Assembly: GCA_930990975.1 (NCBI GenBank)
Contig: CAKNRR010000005.1
Location: 55,558-119,557 of the forward strand
Reading direction: 5' to 3'
DNA from: an uncultured Clostridia bacterium
GTDB lineage: Bacteria > Bacillota > Clostridia > Christensenellales > UBA1242
Length of the DNA stretch: 64,000 bases
The notes beneath the pieces are model-generated. The model had not been told where the DNA came from. It made no database searches and saw nothing but the letters and a program-made list of their open reading frames with translations. Below, one piece after another: positions 35,059-45,300 of the stretch (within the stretch, counting starts at the first letter, position 1; every line of letters starts with the position of its first letter). Made by a program: the position numbers and the translations under genes.

Positions 35059-35148
35059 AACAAACTATAAATCAACAATTTTCTTAAGTAAATAGGCTAG
35101 TGATAAGCTGGCCTATGAAAAGAAAATTAAAAATATTTGAAAAACATT

Positions 35149-35176
35149 TTGTTTTTATAATAAAGTATGTTAAAAT
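35149..35176 (+). promoter_or_regulatory. Possible tuf promoter
   Basis: TTGTTT (35149-35154) and TAAAAT (35171-35176) are spaced by 16 bases, 48 bases before the tuf start. It would give tuf transcription in addition to read-through from fusA. Confidence 0.5.
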
Positions 35177-35224
35177 ACTAAAGTAAAGTAAAAAAATTAA
35201 AAGACAAAAAAGGAGAATATAAAT

Positions 35225-36412
35225 ATGGCAGAAGCATATGTTAGATCAAAGCCACACGTAAATGTTGGTACTATTGGTCACGTAGACCATGGTAAGACAA
35301 CTCTTACAGCCGCAATCACTATGATTTACGGTACTCAAAAAATGAGATATGATGAAATCGATAAAGCTCCAGAAGAAAGAGCTAGAGGTATTACAATTAA
35401 TACCGCACACGTTGAATACGAAACAGCAAAAAGACACTACGCACACGTAGACTGCCCAGGACACGCTGACTATGTTAAAAACATGATTACTGGTGCTGCT
35501 CAAATGGACGGTGCTATTCTTGTTGTTGCTGCAACAGATGGTCCAATGCCTCAAACTAGAGAGCACATCCTTCTTGCAAGACAAGTTGGTGTTCCATACA
35601 TCGTTGTATTCATGAACAAAACTGATCAAGTTGACGATCCTGAACTTCTTGAACTTGTTGAAATGGAAATCCGTGACCTTCTTACAGAATATGGATTCCC
35701 TGGGGACAAGACTCCTATCATCAAAGGTTCAGCTCTTAAAGCTCTTGAAGCTGCTCAAGCTGGAGATGTTAATAATCCTGCTTGTGATTGCATTAGAGAA
35801 CTTATGGATGCTCTTGATAGCTATATCCCAGAGCCAGAAAGAGATACAGATAAGCCATTCTTAATGCCTGTAGAAGATGTATTCACAATCACTGGTCGTG
35901 GTACTGTTGCTACTGGTAGAGTAGAGCGTGGATCTGTTAAAATTGGTGATACAGTTGAAATCGTAGGACTTGGTGCATCTAAACAAACAGTTGTTACTGG
36001 TGTTGAAATGTTCCACAAAGCCCTTGATGCAGCTATCGCTGGTGATAATGCCGGACTTCTTCTTCGTGGTGTTACAAGAAGTGATATTGAAAGAGGACAA
36101 GTTCTTTGCAAACCAGGTTCAATTCACCCTCATACTAAGTTCACAGCTCAAGTATATGTTCTTAAGAAAGAAGAGGGTGGTCGTCACACACCATTCTTCA
36201 ATGGTTACAGACCTCAATTCTTCTTCAGAACAACTGATGTTACTGGCGTAATTGAACTTGAAAAAGGTGTTGAAATGGTTATGCCTGGCGACCATGTTAA
36301 TATGACAATCACTCTTATTAACCCAATCGCAGTTGAACAAGGACTTCGTTTCGCTATTCGTGAAGGCGGAAGAACAGTTGGTTCAGGTGTTGTATCTTCA
36401 ATTATTGAATAA
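35225..36412 (+). CDS. tuf: Elongation factor Tu
   Basis: This 395-residue EF-Tu has G1 [11 protein letters not shown], the switch I region [43 protein letters not shown] (where NKxD is usual) and the domain 2/3 signatures [12 protein letters not shown] and GRTVGSGVV. It carries aminoacyl-tRNA to the ribosome. AAGGAGAATATAA precedes the ATG. A palindromic terminator follows. Confidence 0.98.
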   Translation: MAEAYVRSKPHVNVGTIGHVDHGKTTLTAAITMIYGTQKMRYDEIDKAPEERARGITINTAHVEYETAKRHYAHVDCPGHADYVKNMITGAAQMDGAILVVAATDGPMPQTREHILLARQVGVPYIVVFMNKTDQVDDPELLELVEMEIRDLLTEYGFPGDKTPIIKGSALKALEAAQAGDVNNPACDCIRELMDALDSYIPEPERDTDKPFLMPVEDVFTITGRGTVATGRVERGSVKIGDTVEIVGLGASKQTVVTGVEMFHKALDAAIAGDNAGLLLRGVTRSDIERGQVLCKPGSIHPHTKFTAQVYVLKKEEGGRHTPFFNGYRPQFFFRTTDVTGVIELEKGVEMVMPGDHVNMTITLINPIAVEQGLRFAIREGGRTVGSGVVSSIIE

Positions 36413-36457
36413 TTTGAAAGATAATTCACAAAAATATAAATTGATATTAAGCAAATT

Positions 36458-36487
36458 AAAGCATATACGATCGTATATGCTTTTTTT
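36458..36487 (+). terminator. Intrinsic terminator after tuf
   Basis: AAAGCATATAC and GTATATGCTTT pair over 11 bp around GATC, followed by T's. Confidence 0.85.
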
Positions 36488-36729
36488 GTTGAAAATCTCT
36501 ATATTAGCTTAATTTATATTCCTGATTTATTGCTAGATATTTTAATTATTAATATATAATAAAATAAAAAATATTAAATTTGATTTGATGTCATATGTAC
36601 TATATTAAAAAATCATTTTTTAGCTTGATGTTGATTTACATTTTTAATATATTTTTGTCATCACTTTGATATTTAAAACGACAAATTACATCATTTTTCA
36701 ATATTTTTTCGACAAATAAAAAATAACTA
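36488..36729. other. AT-rich intergenic region without genes
   Basis: About 240 bases between the tuf terminator and the next promoter. I see no ORF, stable fold or known motif in it. Confidence 0.5.
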
Positions 36730-36757
36730 TTGACAAATGCTTGGAATGGGGTATAAT
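36730..36757 (+). promoter_or_regulatory. Sigma-A promoter of the duplicated membrane protein gene
   Basis: TTGACA (36730-36735) and TATAAT (36752-36757) are spaced by 16 bases, followed by a TAAGGAG site and the ATG at 36781. Confidence 0.8.
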
Positions 36758-36780
36758 AGAGTTTATAAGGAGAATTTGTT

Positions 36781-37863
36781 ATGTCAGAAAAAACAAAGAA
36801 AATTATTTTTACTTCGATAGCTTTAGGCTTGGGAGTATTTCTATTTGTAATGTATTCATTTGCATTTTTTGAAGGATTATCTCTATACGATTTGTTAAGC
36901 ATTGGAGTTATACCATTTGAGCCTCAATATACAATAACTGCTATTTATTTTATGCTTACTTTAATGGGATTGTTAATGATCATTTTATTACCTATTTTAA
37001 TTGTAATAAATGTTTTGTCTTTACTTTGCGATCTTGAAGTATTAAAGATAAAAAATATGAACAAGATAATAAAATTAACCAATATTATTACTATAAGTAT
37101 TTTCTTCATTTTTACCTTTCTTCATTTAATATTTGCTATTATAGGTGGTATTTTGGAAGATGCTGAAATTAATTATTTAGTACTAGTATTCCAATTATTG
37201 TTCTCCCTCGCATTTTTGATTTTTGCAGTGCTTGCTTCTAAGAAAGATTCTCAATTCATTTCAGCTGGCACAAAAAAAATAATTTATGATGCTTTCGTAA
37301 TAGGTATAAGTGTTGTATTATTGGTATTTATGTCAGTAGCCTATATAGATGGCTTGAGTCCTTATGATTTCATGTCATATATTAATATAGCATTTGACCC
37401 TGAAGACCCTAACACAATTTTCTTCAAGGTGATTGGAATACTTGTTGTTATTGCAACTGTATTCTTACCTCTTGTTCTCGTATGTGGAATATTAATGTTG
37501 CTTTGCGATGTCAATGTGATTAAAAGTAAAAAATTGACAAGAACTTTTAAAGTGTTAGCTACGGTATTTGCATCTATTTACTTCTCAATTTCATTCTTAA
37601 GTTATGGTTTATTACTTGGAGTTTCAATGATGAATAGCGAAGGATTTGGTAACTTTGCATTATTCTTATCATCAATTTTGCTTAATGTTGCTTTAGTTAC
37701 ATTTATAGCTAAGTCAAAGAAAATAGATGTTATTGCAAAAAGAAGTGTAAATAATGAAGAAAACAATGTGAATAATTTAACTGAGAATAATGAAACAGAA
37801 ACTAAAGAGTTAAGTGAAAGTGATTCTTCTTCAAACGAAGGTGAGGCTGAAATAAAAGCCTAA
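36781..37863 (+). CDS. 8-TM membrane protein made of two tandem repeats
   Basis: This 360-residue integral membrane protein is of unknown function. It consists of two similar halves of about 155 residues, each with four helices. Repeat 1 begins TKKIIFTSIALGLGVFLFV with FEGLSLYDLLS. Repeat 2 begins TKKIIYDAFVIGISVVLLV with IDGLSPYDFMS. Both contain LLCDLEVLKIKN or LLCDVNVIKSKK after the third helix. The last ~45 residues are a hydrophilic Asn/Glu/Ser tail. Own promoter and terminator. The duplication is visible by eye; no transporter motif is recognised. Confidence 0.75.
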   Translation: MSEKTKKIIFTSIALGLGVFLFVMYSFAFFEGLSLYDLLSIGVIPFEPQYTITAIYFMLTLMGLLMIILLPILIVINVLSLLCDLEVLKIKNMNKIIKLTNIITISIFFIFTFLHLIFAIIGGILEDAEINYLVLVFQLLFSLAFLIFAVLASKKDSQFISAGTKKIIYDAFVIGISVVLLVFMSVAYIDGLSPYDFMSYINIAFDPEDPNTIFFKVIGILVVIATVFLPLVLVCGILMLLCDVNVIKSKKLTRTFKVLATVFASIYFSISFLSYGLLLGVSMMNSEGFGNFALFLSSILLNVALVTFIAKSKKIDVIAKRSVNNEENNVNNLTENNETETKELSESDSSSNEGEAEIKA

Positions 37864-37899
37864 GAAAAATAAGAATTTATTTGAGGTATTTAGAAATAT

Positions 37900-37931
37900 A
37901 AAAAACTTCTGTAATTTACAGAAGTTTTTTT
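37900..37931 (+). terminator. Intrinsic terminator
   Basis: AAAAAACTTCTGTAA and TTACAGAAGTTTTTT pair over a long stem with a tight loop, followed by T's. Confidence 0.85.
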
Positions 37932-38330
37932 GTTTTATGTTGTTTTTTAATTTATGTTAATGTTAAAAAATTGAAACCATTTTGTAAACTTGGCTAGTGT
38001 TTTAATCAAATTATGATTATTTTATTAATTGAGTTATGAGAAGGCTGTTTTTTACTTTATTTTTTAGCCAATAATATTGTTTCGTTTCGGACTTATTTTT
38101 TAGTGTTCTCTGACGACTTGTATTTTTATTTGAATTGAAGGTTGAATTTATAAGGCTTATAAGACATTTTTAGACTTTTCAAGTGCTATAAGATAGCTAA
38201 AATTAATGATTTAATTTTATTTTTTATATTATTTATGTTATAATTAATTTGTTTAAAAGATTTTTTGATTTTATTTTTATTATAACAATGTTTTTAAAAT
38301 AGTATTTTATATCATAAAAGGAAAGAATTT
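37932..38330. other. 400-base intergenic region before sepF
   Basis: The region is A/T-rich without an ORF. A TATAAT at 38239-38244 is a possible -10 box for sepF, with no good -35 partner. AAAAGGAAAG before the sepF ATG is the ribosome binding site. Nothing else is recognisable. Confidence 0.45.
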
Positions 38331-38693
38331 ATGGGATTAATGGGTGGAATTTTCAAAGCTTTGGGTTTTGAAAGCGAAAATAAAACAAAGAAAAACAAAG
38401 TAAAAACAAAGGCTACATTTAGCTTAAAAAACAAAAAAAGTAGTAGAGCTGAGGACATAGATGGAGTGCCTATTTATTATCCAGAAACATTTGAGCAAAC
38501 AAAAGAGTTTGTTAATTTTGTTAAATCAAAAAAAGCTATCATTATTTCCATAGAATCTTGTGAAAAAGAAATAGGAGTAAGAATAATAGATTTTTTAAAA
38601 GGCTTTTGCTATGGTGCAAATGCGAGATTTATTGTGTTAAACGACGACAAGTTATATTTGATTTTGCCGGAGGGAATGGAAATTGAAGAATAA
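38331..38693 (+). CDS. sepF: Cell-division protein SepF
   Basis: This 120-residue protein starts with MGLMGGIFKALGF, an amphipathic membrane-binding helix, has a basic linker, and ends with the SepF core (VRIIDFLKGFCYGANARF...LYLILPEGMEIE), matching DFLxGxxYAxxG and the FLLxP-type end. SepF bundles FtsZ filaments and ties them to the membrane at the division site. It is shorter than the ~150 residues of B. subtilis SepF. It overlaps lspA by 11 bases, so a division gene and a lipoprotein-processing gene are translated together. Confidence 0.85.
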   Translation: MGLMGGIFKALGFESENKTKKNKVKTKATFSLKNKKSSRAEDIDGVPIYYPETFEQTKEFVNFVKSKKAIIISIESCEKEIGVRIIDFLKGFCYGANARFIVLNDDKLYLILPEGMEIEE

Positions 38694-39474
38694 TAAAAAG
38701 TTGATTATTTCATTAAGTCTTGCAACGGGAATATTTGTAGTTATTTTGATATTTGATTTACTTAGCAAGCATTTTATTGAAAAAGCATTGCCTAATGTTG
38801 GTGATAGCATGGATTTCTTGCCAGGTTTTATCAATTTTGTTTATATTCAAAACACAGGGGCTGCATGGGGAATGCTTGCTGGAAGACCTGTTTTTCTTAT
38901 AATTATGAGTTTGTTGATTTTGGCTTTATATTTGTGGTTTTATGCTGTAAGATTGAAAAAAACAAAAAGCTCACCATCCACAACACTGTCAATAAGCGTA
39001 GGGTTTATAGTTGGGGGATGTTTGGGTAATTTAATAGATAGAATTGCTTTTGGTTATGTTCGAGATTTTTTAAATTTTGAATTTATGGATTTCCCTGTTT
39101 TCAATGTTGCTGACATCTCTTTGACTGTTGGTATAATTTTAATGGTGATATATTTTATTTTCATCTATTCAAAAGAAGAGAAAAGACTGCAGCCTATTGG
39201 TGTCAATATAGAGAAATATAAAGATGATAATAAAATTAAAACTAATGCTATTCAAATTGAAGATGAAAAGAAGAATGATAATGTTGACAAAAAATTAGAA
39301 AATAATGTGTCAAATGAAGATAATTTACAAATAAATGATGAAAAAACTGATGATTTTTTTGAAAAAACTGACTTAAAAGATAACATTACAGAGCAAGATA
39401 AAAAAACAGACATTCAAAAGCCACACTTGAATAATACTTCTAGCGATGATGGAGAAGATAAAAATGAGGGGTAG
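38683..39474 (+). CDS. lspA: Lipoprotein signal peptidase LspA with long charged tail
   Basis: This 263-residue protein starts at TTG 38683 with GGAGGG upstream inside sepF. Residues 1-165 are the four-helix signal peptidase II, with GGCLGNLIDRIAFGYVRDF and FNVADISLTVG supplying the two catalytic aspartates. It cleaves lipid-modified prolipoproteins such as the three encoded in this window. Normal LspA stops near residue 165; here ~95 extra residues form a hydrophilic Lys/Asp/Glu/Asn tail without a recognisable domain. It overlaps the RluD-type gene by 11 bases. Confidence 0.93.
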   Translation: MKNNKKLIISLSLATGIFVVILIFDLLSKHFIEKALPNVGDSMDFLPGFINFVYIQNTGAAWGMLAGRPVFLIIMSLLILALYLWFYAVRLKKTKSSPSTTLSISVGFIVGGCLGNLIDRIAFGYVRDFLNFEFMDFPVFNVADISLTVGIILMVIYFIFIYSKEEKRLQPIGVNIEKYKDDNKIKTNAIQIEDEKKNDNVDKKLENNVSNEDNLQINDEKTDDFFEKTDLKDNITEQDKKTDIQKPHLNNTSSDDGEDKNEG

Positions 39475-40360
39475 CTTTGTTGTAAATGAAGATGAAAAAA
39501 TGCAAAGACTTGATGTTGTGTTTAATAAACATTATGAAAACATGACGCGATCGCATATAAAATTGCTTATAGATAATGATGAGATATTATTAAACAACAA
39601 AAGTGTAAAGGCTGGAGAAAAAGTCAGAGCGGGGGATGTTGTTTCATTTGATTTTGAAGAAGAAAAGCCACTTGAGGTTGAACCAGAAGATATTGATTTT
39701 GATATAGTTTATCAAGATAGCGATTTGCTCGTTGTAAACAAGCCTCAGGGGTTAGTTGTCCACCCTTGTGCTTCAACAAAAGATAAGACATTGGTTAATG
39801 GGCTTCTTTACAGAATAAAAGATTTAAGTGGAATCAATGGTGTTTTGCGCCCTGGAATTGTGCATAGACTTGATAAAAATACTTCTGGGCTTATGCTCGT
39901 TGCTAAAAATGATTTTGCACATGTGAGTCTTGCAAAACAAATAAAAGACAAGACTTGTCAAAGGAAATATTTAGCCCTCTGTGAAGGTCTTTTCAAGGAC
40001 AGTGAAGGAAGAATTGAAACTTATATTGAAAGAAGTAAAACAGACAGAAAAAAGATGACAGTTTCAGATAAAGGAAAGCTTGCCATAACAAACTATAGGG
40101 TTGTAAAAGAATTTAGAGATAAAAGTTTGGTTGAGTTTTCACTGCAAACGGGGAGAACTCATCAAATAAGGGTTCATTGCAAAATGATAAATCATCCTAT
40201 AGTTGGTGATGATGTTTATGGAAAAGCTGTTGATGGTTTGAATGGGCAACTTTTACATTCATATTTTATAAAATTCGTTCATCCTAGGACAAATAAAGAA
40301 ATGAGCTTTGAAATTGGACTTCCTGATTATTTTTCAAAATATTTAGAAAAATTAAAATAA
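39464..40360 (+). CDS. RluD-type 23S rRNA pseudouridine synthase
   Basis: This 298-residue protein starts at ATG 39464 with GGAGA upstream; in-frame ATGs at 39446 and 39449 lie before that site. An N-terminal S4 RNA-binding domain (QRLDVVFNKHYENMTRSHIKLLI) is followed by the RsuA/RluA catalytic domain, with the active aspartate in RLDKNTSGLMLVAK and the QTGRTHQIRVHC motif. It isomerises uridines in large-subunit rRNA. The lspA-rluD order is standard in Firmicutes. Confidence 0.93.
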   Translation: MRGSFVVNEDEKMQRLDVVFNKHYENMTRSHIKLLIDNDEILLNNKSVKAGEKVRAGDVVSFDFEEEKPLEVEPEDIDFDIVYQDSDLLVVNKPQGLVVHPCASTKDKTLVNGLLYRIKDLSGINGVLRPGIVHRLDKNTSGLMLVAKNDFAHVSLAKQIKDKTCQRKYLALCEGLFKDSEGRIETYIERSKTDRKKMTVSDKGKLAITNYRVVKEFRDKSLVEFSLQTGRTHQIRVHCKMINHPIVGDDVYGKAVDGLNGQLLHSYFIKFVHPRTNKEMSFEIGLPDYFSKYLEKLK

Positions 40361-40550
40361 ATTAAACTTACACAAAATTATCAAGGAAAAATCAATATAA
40401 GATAACATAAACTCGCGTAAATTATAGAAAAATAATAAAAAAACATAAAATAAGTGTTTTTTATTATAATTTTCATACCTGAAATAAAAAACTATTAAAA
40501 CCAAAACAGCTAAGTAGAAAATCAAATTGAGATAAAAATAAAGATGAAAT

Positions 40551-40586
40551 AAAAAATAGAATTGGATTTCCAATTCTATTTTTATG
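40551..40586. terminator. Bidirectional intrinsic terminator
   Basis: AAAATAGAATTGG and CCAATTCTATTTT form a 13-bp stem with a short loop, A's on the left and T's on the right, between the convergent ends of the RluD-type gene and the leftward gene at 40626. Confidence 0.85.
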
Positions 40587-40625
40587 TATATGTTATTTTT
40601 AAATTTAATCTGCACTTGTGAATAT

Positions 40626-41009
40626 TTACGCATCTGGCATTTGAAATTCTGTGATACCAACATGTCTTTTCTTTCTTTCAAGCTCAATCAAGTTTGAAAT
40701 GACATCTCTTACTTTATAAGGATTTTTTATATGACGCATGTGAAATATTGGCGCATGGGCATCATTGCTCGCAATTTCTATAGTTCCTGTTCTAAATATT
40801 TTATCAGTGAGTGATACAAAAAGGGTAACATCATAGCATCTATAAACATTGATGTCGTCTATAATAGCGCTTAAAAAGCCTTTATGTCTAAAGAATTTTA
40901 CCCATTCGCCTTCCTTTTTAACAATGTAATATCTATAAAAAGATATTGGAAGCCCAAAGTGTCTTTTTCTATCGTGCCAAATTACTTCACAGTCTTTATC
41001 AAATTTCAT
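40626..41009 (-). CDS. PH-like domain protein, copy A
   Basis: This 127-residue soluble protein is a close paralogue of the next gene. Both start MKFDKDCEVIWHDRKRHFGL and share YYIVKKEGEWVK, FRHKGFLS, DKIFRTGT and NPYKVRD. The strand pattern and ending (TGTIEIASND...RHIKNPYKVRDVI plus helix) suggest a bacterial PH-like fold. A stretch KFFRHKGFLSAIIDDINVYR resembles domains that convert a lipid or protein contact into a structural switch, but the role is unknown. AAGGAGAGG before the ATG is strong. It differs from copy B by an extra C-terminal QMPDA. Confidence 0.6.
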   Translation of the reverse strand: MKFDKDCEVIWHDRKRHFGLPISFYRYYIVKKEGEWVKFFRHKGFLSAIIDDINVYRCYDVTLFVSLTDKIFRTGTIEIASNDAHAPIFHMRHIKNPYKVRDVISNLIELERKKRHVGITEFQMPDA

Positions 41010-41066
41010 AATCCCTCTCCTTATATTAAACTTTTAAGGACATGAGGTGGCAAGAAAACTTCAATT

Positions 41067-41438
41067 TTATTGAAATTCTGTGATACCAACATGTCTTTTC
41101 TTTCTTTCTATTTCAATTAAACTTGAAATCAAATCTCTTACTTTATAAGGGTTTGCAATGTGTCTTAAGTGGAAAGTAGGTGAACTTTCATCATTTGCAG
41201 ACACCTCAAGAGTTCCTGTTCTAAATATTTTATCACTTAAAGATTGAAATAAAGTAACATCAAAGCATCTATAGATATTCACTTCATCAATTGTAGAACT
41301 AAGGAAGCCCTTGTGTCTAAAGCTTTTAACCCATTCGCCTTCTTTCTTAACAATGTAGTATCTTGTGAATGATATAGGCAAGCCAAAGTGCCTTTTTCTA
41401 TCATGCCAAATAACTTCACAATCTTTATCAAATTTCAT
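41067..41438 (-). CDS. PH-like domain protein, copy B
   Basis: This 123-residue paralogue of the gene just downstream on the same strand is separated from it by 57 bases. The N-termini are identical over the first 20 residues, and most of the divergence lies in the middle (SAIIDDINVYRCY versus STIDEVNIYRCF; IASNDAHAPIF versus VSANDESSPTF). TTGGAGGAATT precedes the ATG. The two probably form one transcript from this gene towards 40626. This is a recent tandem duplication with retained reading frames, so both copies are likely used. Confidence 0.6.
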   Translation of the reverse strand: MKFDKDCEVIWHDRKRHFGLPISFTRYYIVKKEGEWVKSFRHKGFLSSTIDEVNIYRCFDVTLFQSLSDKIFRTGTLEVSANDESSPTFHLRHIANPYKVRDLISSLIEIERKKRHVGITEFQ

Positions 41439-41610
41439 AATTCCTCCAATAAGTATACTTACATATATTGTAAATGATATTTAGCAAAAAGTAAAGAGTT
41501 TTTTTATTTTAATTATGAAAATCTATAAAAACTTTAAATAAAAAACTGAGATTAAGGTTGATTCAAAGTATAAAATTTGTATATAAAGGGTTTTCAAGTT
41601 TTAAGCGACT

Positions 41611-41640
41611 TAAAAAATAAAAACGGGGAGATTTCCCCAT
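41611..41640 (-). terminator. Terminator of the Cys-rich miniprotein gene
   Basis: GGGGA and TCCCC pair (41625-41629 with 41634-41638). Read leftward they are followed by TTTTTATTTTTT, a minus-strand terminator for the gene at 41750. The rest of 41439-41749 is A/T-rich without other signals. Confidence 0.65.
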
Positions 41641-41749
41641 TTCTATTAAGAGTTATGTTTATTAAATTTTAATCAATTTGATTTGTTTATTTTGGCAATC
41701 TAAACCAAATTTAACCAATAAGACAACTGTTTAGCCTTTTAATTTAATA

Positions 41750-41950
41750 TTATTTGCAAGAGTTATTGCCGCAGCAACCACACAATAACAAAAGGATTAT
41801 AAGTGTGCAGCAATCCATACCACAGCCATTGTTACCATTTCCGCAAAGGCATTGTAAAAGTATTATCCATATAATGAGTGAGCAACAATCACAGCCACAG
41901 CCACAGCCGTTATTGAAGCCTCCACCACAAGAGTTATTAAAGAAATTCAT
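41750..41950 (-). CDS. Cys/Gly-rich miniprotein with two hydrophobic repeats
   Basis: This 66-residue protein consists of two repeats of about 25 residues: NNGCGCGCDCCSLIIWIILLQCLCG and NNGCGMDCCTLIILLLLCGCCG. Each has a GCG-DCC head, an LII hydrophobic helix and a CxCG end, so it may insert into a membrane or pack as a sheet. TAGGAGGAACAA before the ATG is excellent and a terminator follows, so the gene is probably real. Together with the 4341-4607 gene it makes two Cys-rich miniproteins in a spore former; a coat role is conceivable but unproven. Confidence 0.7.
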   Translation of the reverse strand: MNFFNNSCGGGFNNGCGCGCDCCSLIIWIILLQCLCGNGNNGCGMDCCTLIILLLLCGCCGNNSCK

Positions 41951-42287
41951 TTGTTCCTCCTAAAATTTTCATATGTACTTGAAAGATTTTCCTTTCACAT
42001 TATCATATTACTAATCTTGCAATAAAAATGTGATAAAAATTTAAAAATACTTTAAATTATTGGTTTAAAAAGAGTTTAAAAAGGACATTTGTATTTATCT
42101 TTATTTAAAGAATGAATTACAAATAACAAACAAAAATAAAAGCACCCAAAATTGAAAAATACTTGTATTTTTCTGTAATGATAGGGTTTATTTTTGTTTT
42201 TATTTTTTCGACAAAACAAGTGCTTTTTTGACAGCATATAATTTTGTTCTTCTCACAAAATATTTTTGTTTATATAGCCTATTTTTG
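41951..42287. other. Intergenic region with overlapping alternative stems
   Basis: The region holds a 13-bp complement (42128-42140 with 42187-42199), an overlapping 8-bp complement (42138-42145 with 42220-42227, then T's) and an 8-bp hairpin (42154-42161 with 42166-42173). The long stems exclude each other, like an anti-terminator/terminator pair. The promoter of the next gene lies downstream, so this would need its own transcript. Confidence 0.45.
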
Positions 42288-42316
42288 TTGACTTAAAATT
42301 AAAAATAGTTTAAAAT
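42288..42316 (+). promoter_or_regulatory. Promoter of the giant surface protein gene
   Basis: TTGACT (42288-42293) and TAAAAT (42311-42316) are spaced by 17 bases, ahead of the TTGAGAGG site before ATG 42359. Confidence 0.65.
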
Positions 42317-42358
42317 AGGTTGTTACTAAATTTATATCGTAATTTGAGAGGTTATACT

Positions 42359-45300
42359 ATGATTAAATCTAAATCTAATAAATCAAAAACTAAAGGATTA
42401 TTCAAAGGAGTTGCATTAGGATTCGCATTTGTTTTATGCGGAGCATTTTTCCCTGTTACTGCTATTCAAGCTTTGGCAGATGATTGGAAAGGTAGTGAAG
42501 CAACCACAAATACTCATAGAATTCAAGTTGACGGAAAACTTGAAAGCAATGAAAACTCAGCCACTGTGATAAAGGGTGACACATATACAATTCCTGTAGG
42601 GGAATATTATTCAGGAGCTACTAAGCACACAATCGGCTCTACTGTAAGCGGAAATATAACAACTTCAAAGGTTGAAGTTTTATATAAGGCAACTGGCGAT
42701 TTAATAACATCTATTTCAGGTGTTGAAGAAGGTTCTGTCGCTGGTAATGTGTTTACTGCTTCAAGACTTGGAACTTATGTTATCAGATATACAGTAGTTG
42801 ATAGCGATGTTGAATATTCTTATGACTTCGAAGTAGAAAGCCAAGCTAGTGAAGCTACATTTGAATTCAAAGCAAATGATAAGAATATTATCCCTACAGT
42901 TTATGATACAAAGCTTGCTTCTAAAATGGAAAACAAAAACATTGTTCTTCCTCTTCCAACAGTAAATGATGAAGAAGGCGAAGCTATTTTGACTTCTGCA
43001 GATAAAGAGTATTATGTTCTTGACAGAAATGGCGCTGGTGTTCCAACAGATAAAGGATGCTTTGTTTATGTAAGCTTATCAAGCGGTGATGACACTATCC
43101 AAATAAAGACTGACGGAGAAACAGGTGACTTCTATATTGATGGAAATGAAATTTTAGAAAAGGCAGAAAGCCTTGATGGTACAGAGTTTAAAATAACTTA
43201 CTCATTCTATCAAATAAGAGAAAACGACAATAAGTCATTCATCACTTCAACAAGCAGAACGTTCACAGTTAGAGATGGCTATTATTATAAGACTAGTGAT
43301 GAAAAAGAGGGTGAAGAGGGTTATGATATCGTAACTTCTTGGTCAACTTCTGTTCCAGATAGCGCTGTTGTTGGTGTTGAGAAGGAACTTCCTACAATTT
43401 CTGCAACAACAAAATCTAACAACTCTCCAGCTAGCGAAAGCGTATCAGTTTACTATGAATTACAAGTTTTAAAGATGGATGATAATGGCAGATACACAAT
43501 AGATGTAACAGCTGATGTTATCACAGAAGATCAAACATTCAAAGCAAAAGAAGAAGGCTCTTACAGATTTATTTATACAGTAAAAGACTTCTATGGCAAC
43601 CAAGCAGATACAACAAACACAACATTCACAATCAACAATGTTAAGGATACTCAATCTGCTGAAGTTTATATGTATGATGCTGGTGATTATACAAAAGACG
43701 AAGAAGATGGCTCTTATTCAAGTGCTGAAAACAAATTGAAGACTCAAACTGTAACTAGAAACATCATAATGTATGCTATTGGTGGTAGCGATAACATGGT
43801 TGCAGAAGACCAATTAGTTTTAAGAAGAGAAATCAGAGATGCTTCTACTGTAACTAGATTTAGAATTACAGAAGCTAAATATAACAAGTATAACTTAATA
43901 TTTGCTCCAGGAACTACAGATGGCGAACTTAGTATGGATGCAATTTACAAGCAAATTGTTAGTGATAACTTCGAAATTTACAAGCAAATGGTTCAAGATA
44001 AAAAATCTCCAACAGATGCAGGACAAATCAAACAATGGCTCTTAGACAACAATTATTTGCTTGTTACAACTGAATGGAACAAAGACCCAGCTGGAAATGC
44101 AATTATTACAGAAGGCAATCCTGCTGAAAATGATAGCACAGCTATTGATGAGATGATTACAAAAGGCTTTGCTTTTGTAAAACCTACAACAACTAATGGT
44201 AAATACAACTTTACAGAACAAAACTACAGCTTCTACTATTTTGCAAACGATAGTGAAGGCAACAAAAATGATAATAAGGAAAGAAGCAAATATTACACTG
44301 TTAAATTGACTTCAACTGAAAGTGAAGACTCAATCCCAAGTGTTACATTCCCAACAGACTTACAAACAACATATCTTCCAAATGAAACAATTGAATTTGA
44401 TGTCGCTACAGCAAGTGACACTGTAGACTCAAGAATTGAAACTGTTACAGCTTATAGATTCTTGAATGCTGAAGGCACAACTGTAACAAACAGCGATACA
44501 ACAAAAACATTGTCTTATGTTGTAAGAAATTACAATAAGAATGATGAAAATAAATGGTATGTTTCAAACAAAGATGGCTCAACAGGTCTTGTTGAATCAA
44601 CAGGTTGGTTCTATGATGTCAACGAAAACAGCTATAAGATTGATTTGAAAGATGCTCCAGCTGATGCTGTAAGCGTTGAAATCTTCACATATGCAGTTGA
44701 TGATTATGGCAATGTTGGTTTCTTTAATAAGATTGTTAAAATTGCTACAGCAGTTGACACAGAGATGCCTACTCTAAGCAAAGTAATCAATGCTCCTAAA
44801 GTTGACACTGGCGCTCAAGATTATGATGCTCCAGATACAATTTCACTTCCAACATTATACTATACAAGCTCAAACCCAGAGTATGTAAGCGCTAAAGTTG
44901 AAATGTATAAGATTACAGAAGCTGACGGACAAAGCACTAAGAAACTTATGCAAACAACAAATATGCAGACAAAAGCTGACACTTATAGAGGAGTGTTTAC
45001 AGTTGATGCTGGTATATTCAATGTTTCTACAGAAGGGACATATCAACTTATTGTTACAATAACAGACTCAAGCAATCACAGCTTGTCAACATACTTCACT
45101 TACAATGTAGGTGGTGGTGCAATCGTTGAAGACCCTGAAATTGACAACATCACTTCAGAGCCAATTGAAGCTGCAATAGATACTCCATTATATTTGAATC
45201 CTCCAACAGTTAATGTATCTGAGTCAACAACTTATGGATATATTGGACTTGATGAAAGTGATGATTCAAACACCGCAACTTATTACACAACAACAATGGT

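Noticed and set aside
7898..42215. CGACAAA motif in several A/T spacers (7900, 31608, 36679, 36711, 42209)
   Set aside because: About as frequent as expected by chance for a 7-base word in 64 kb of this composition.
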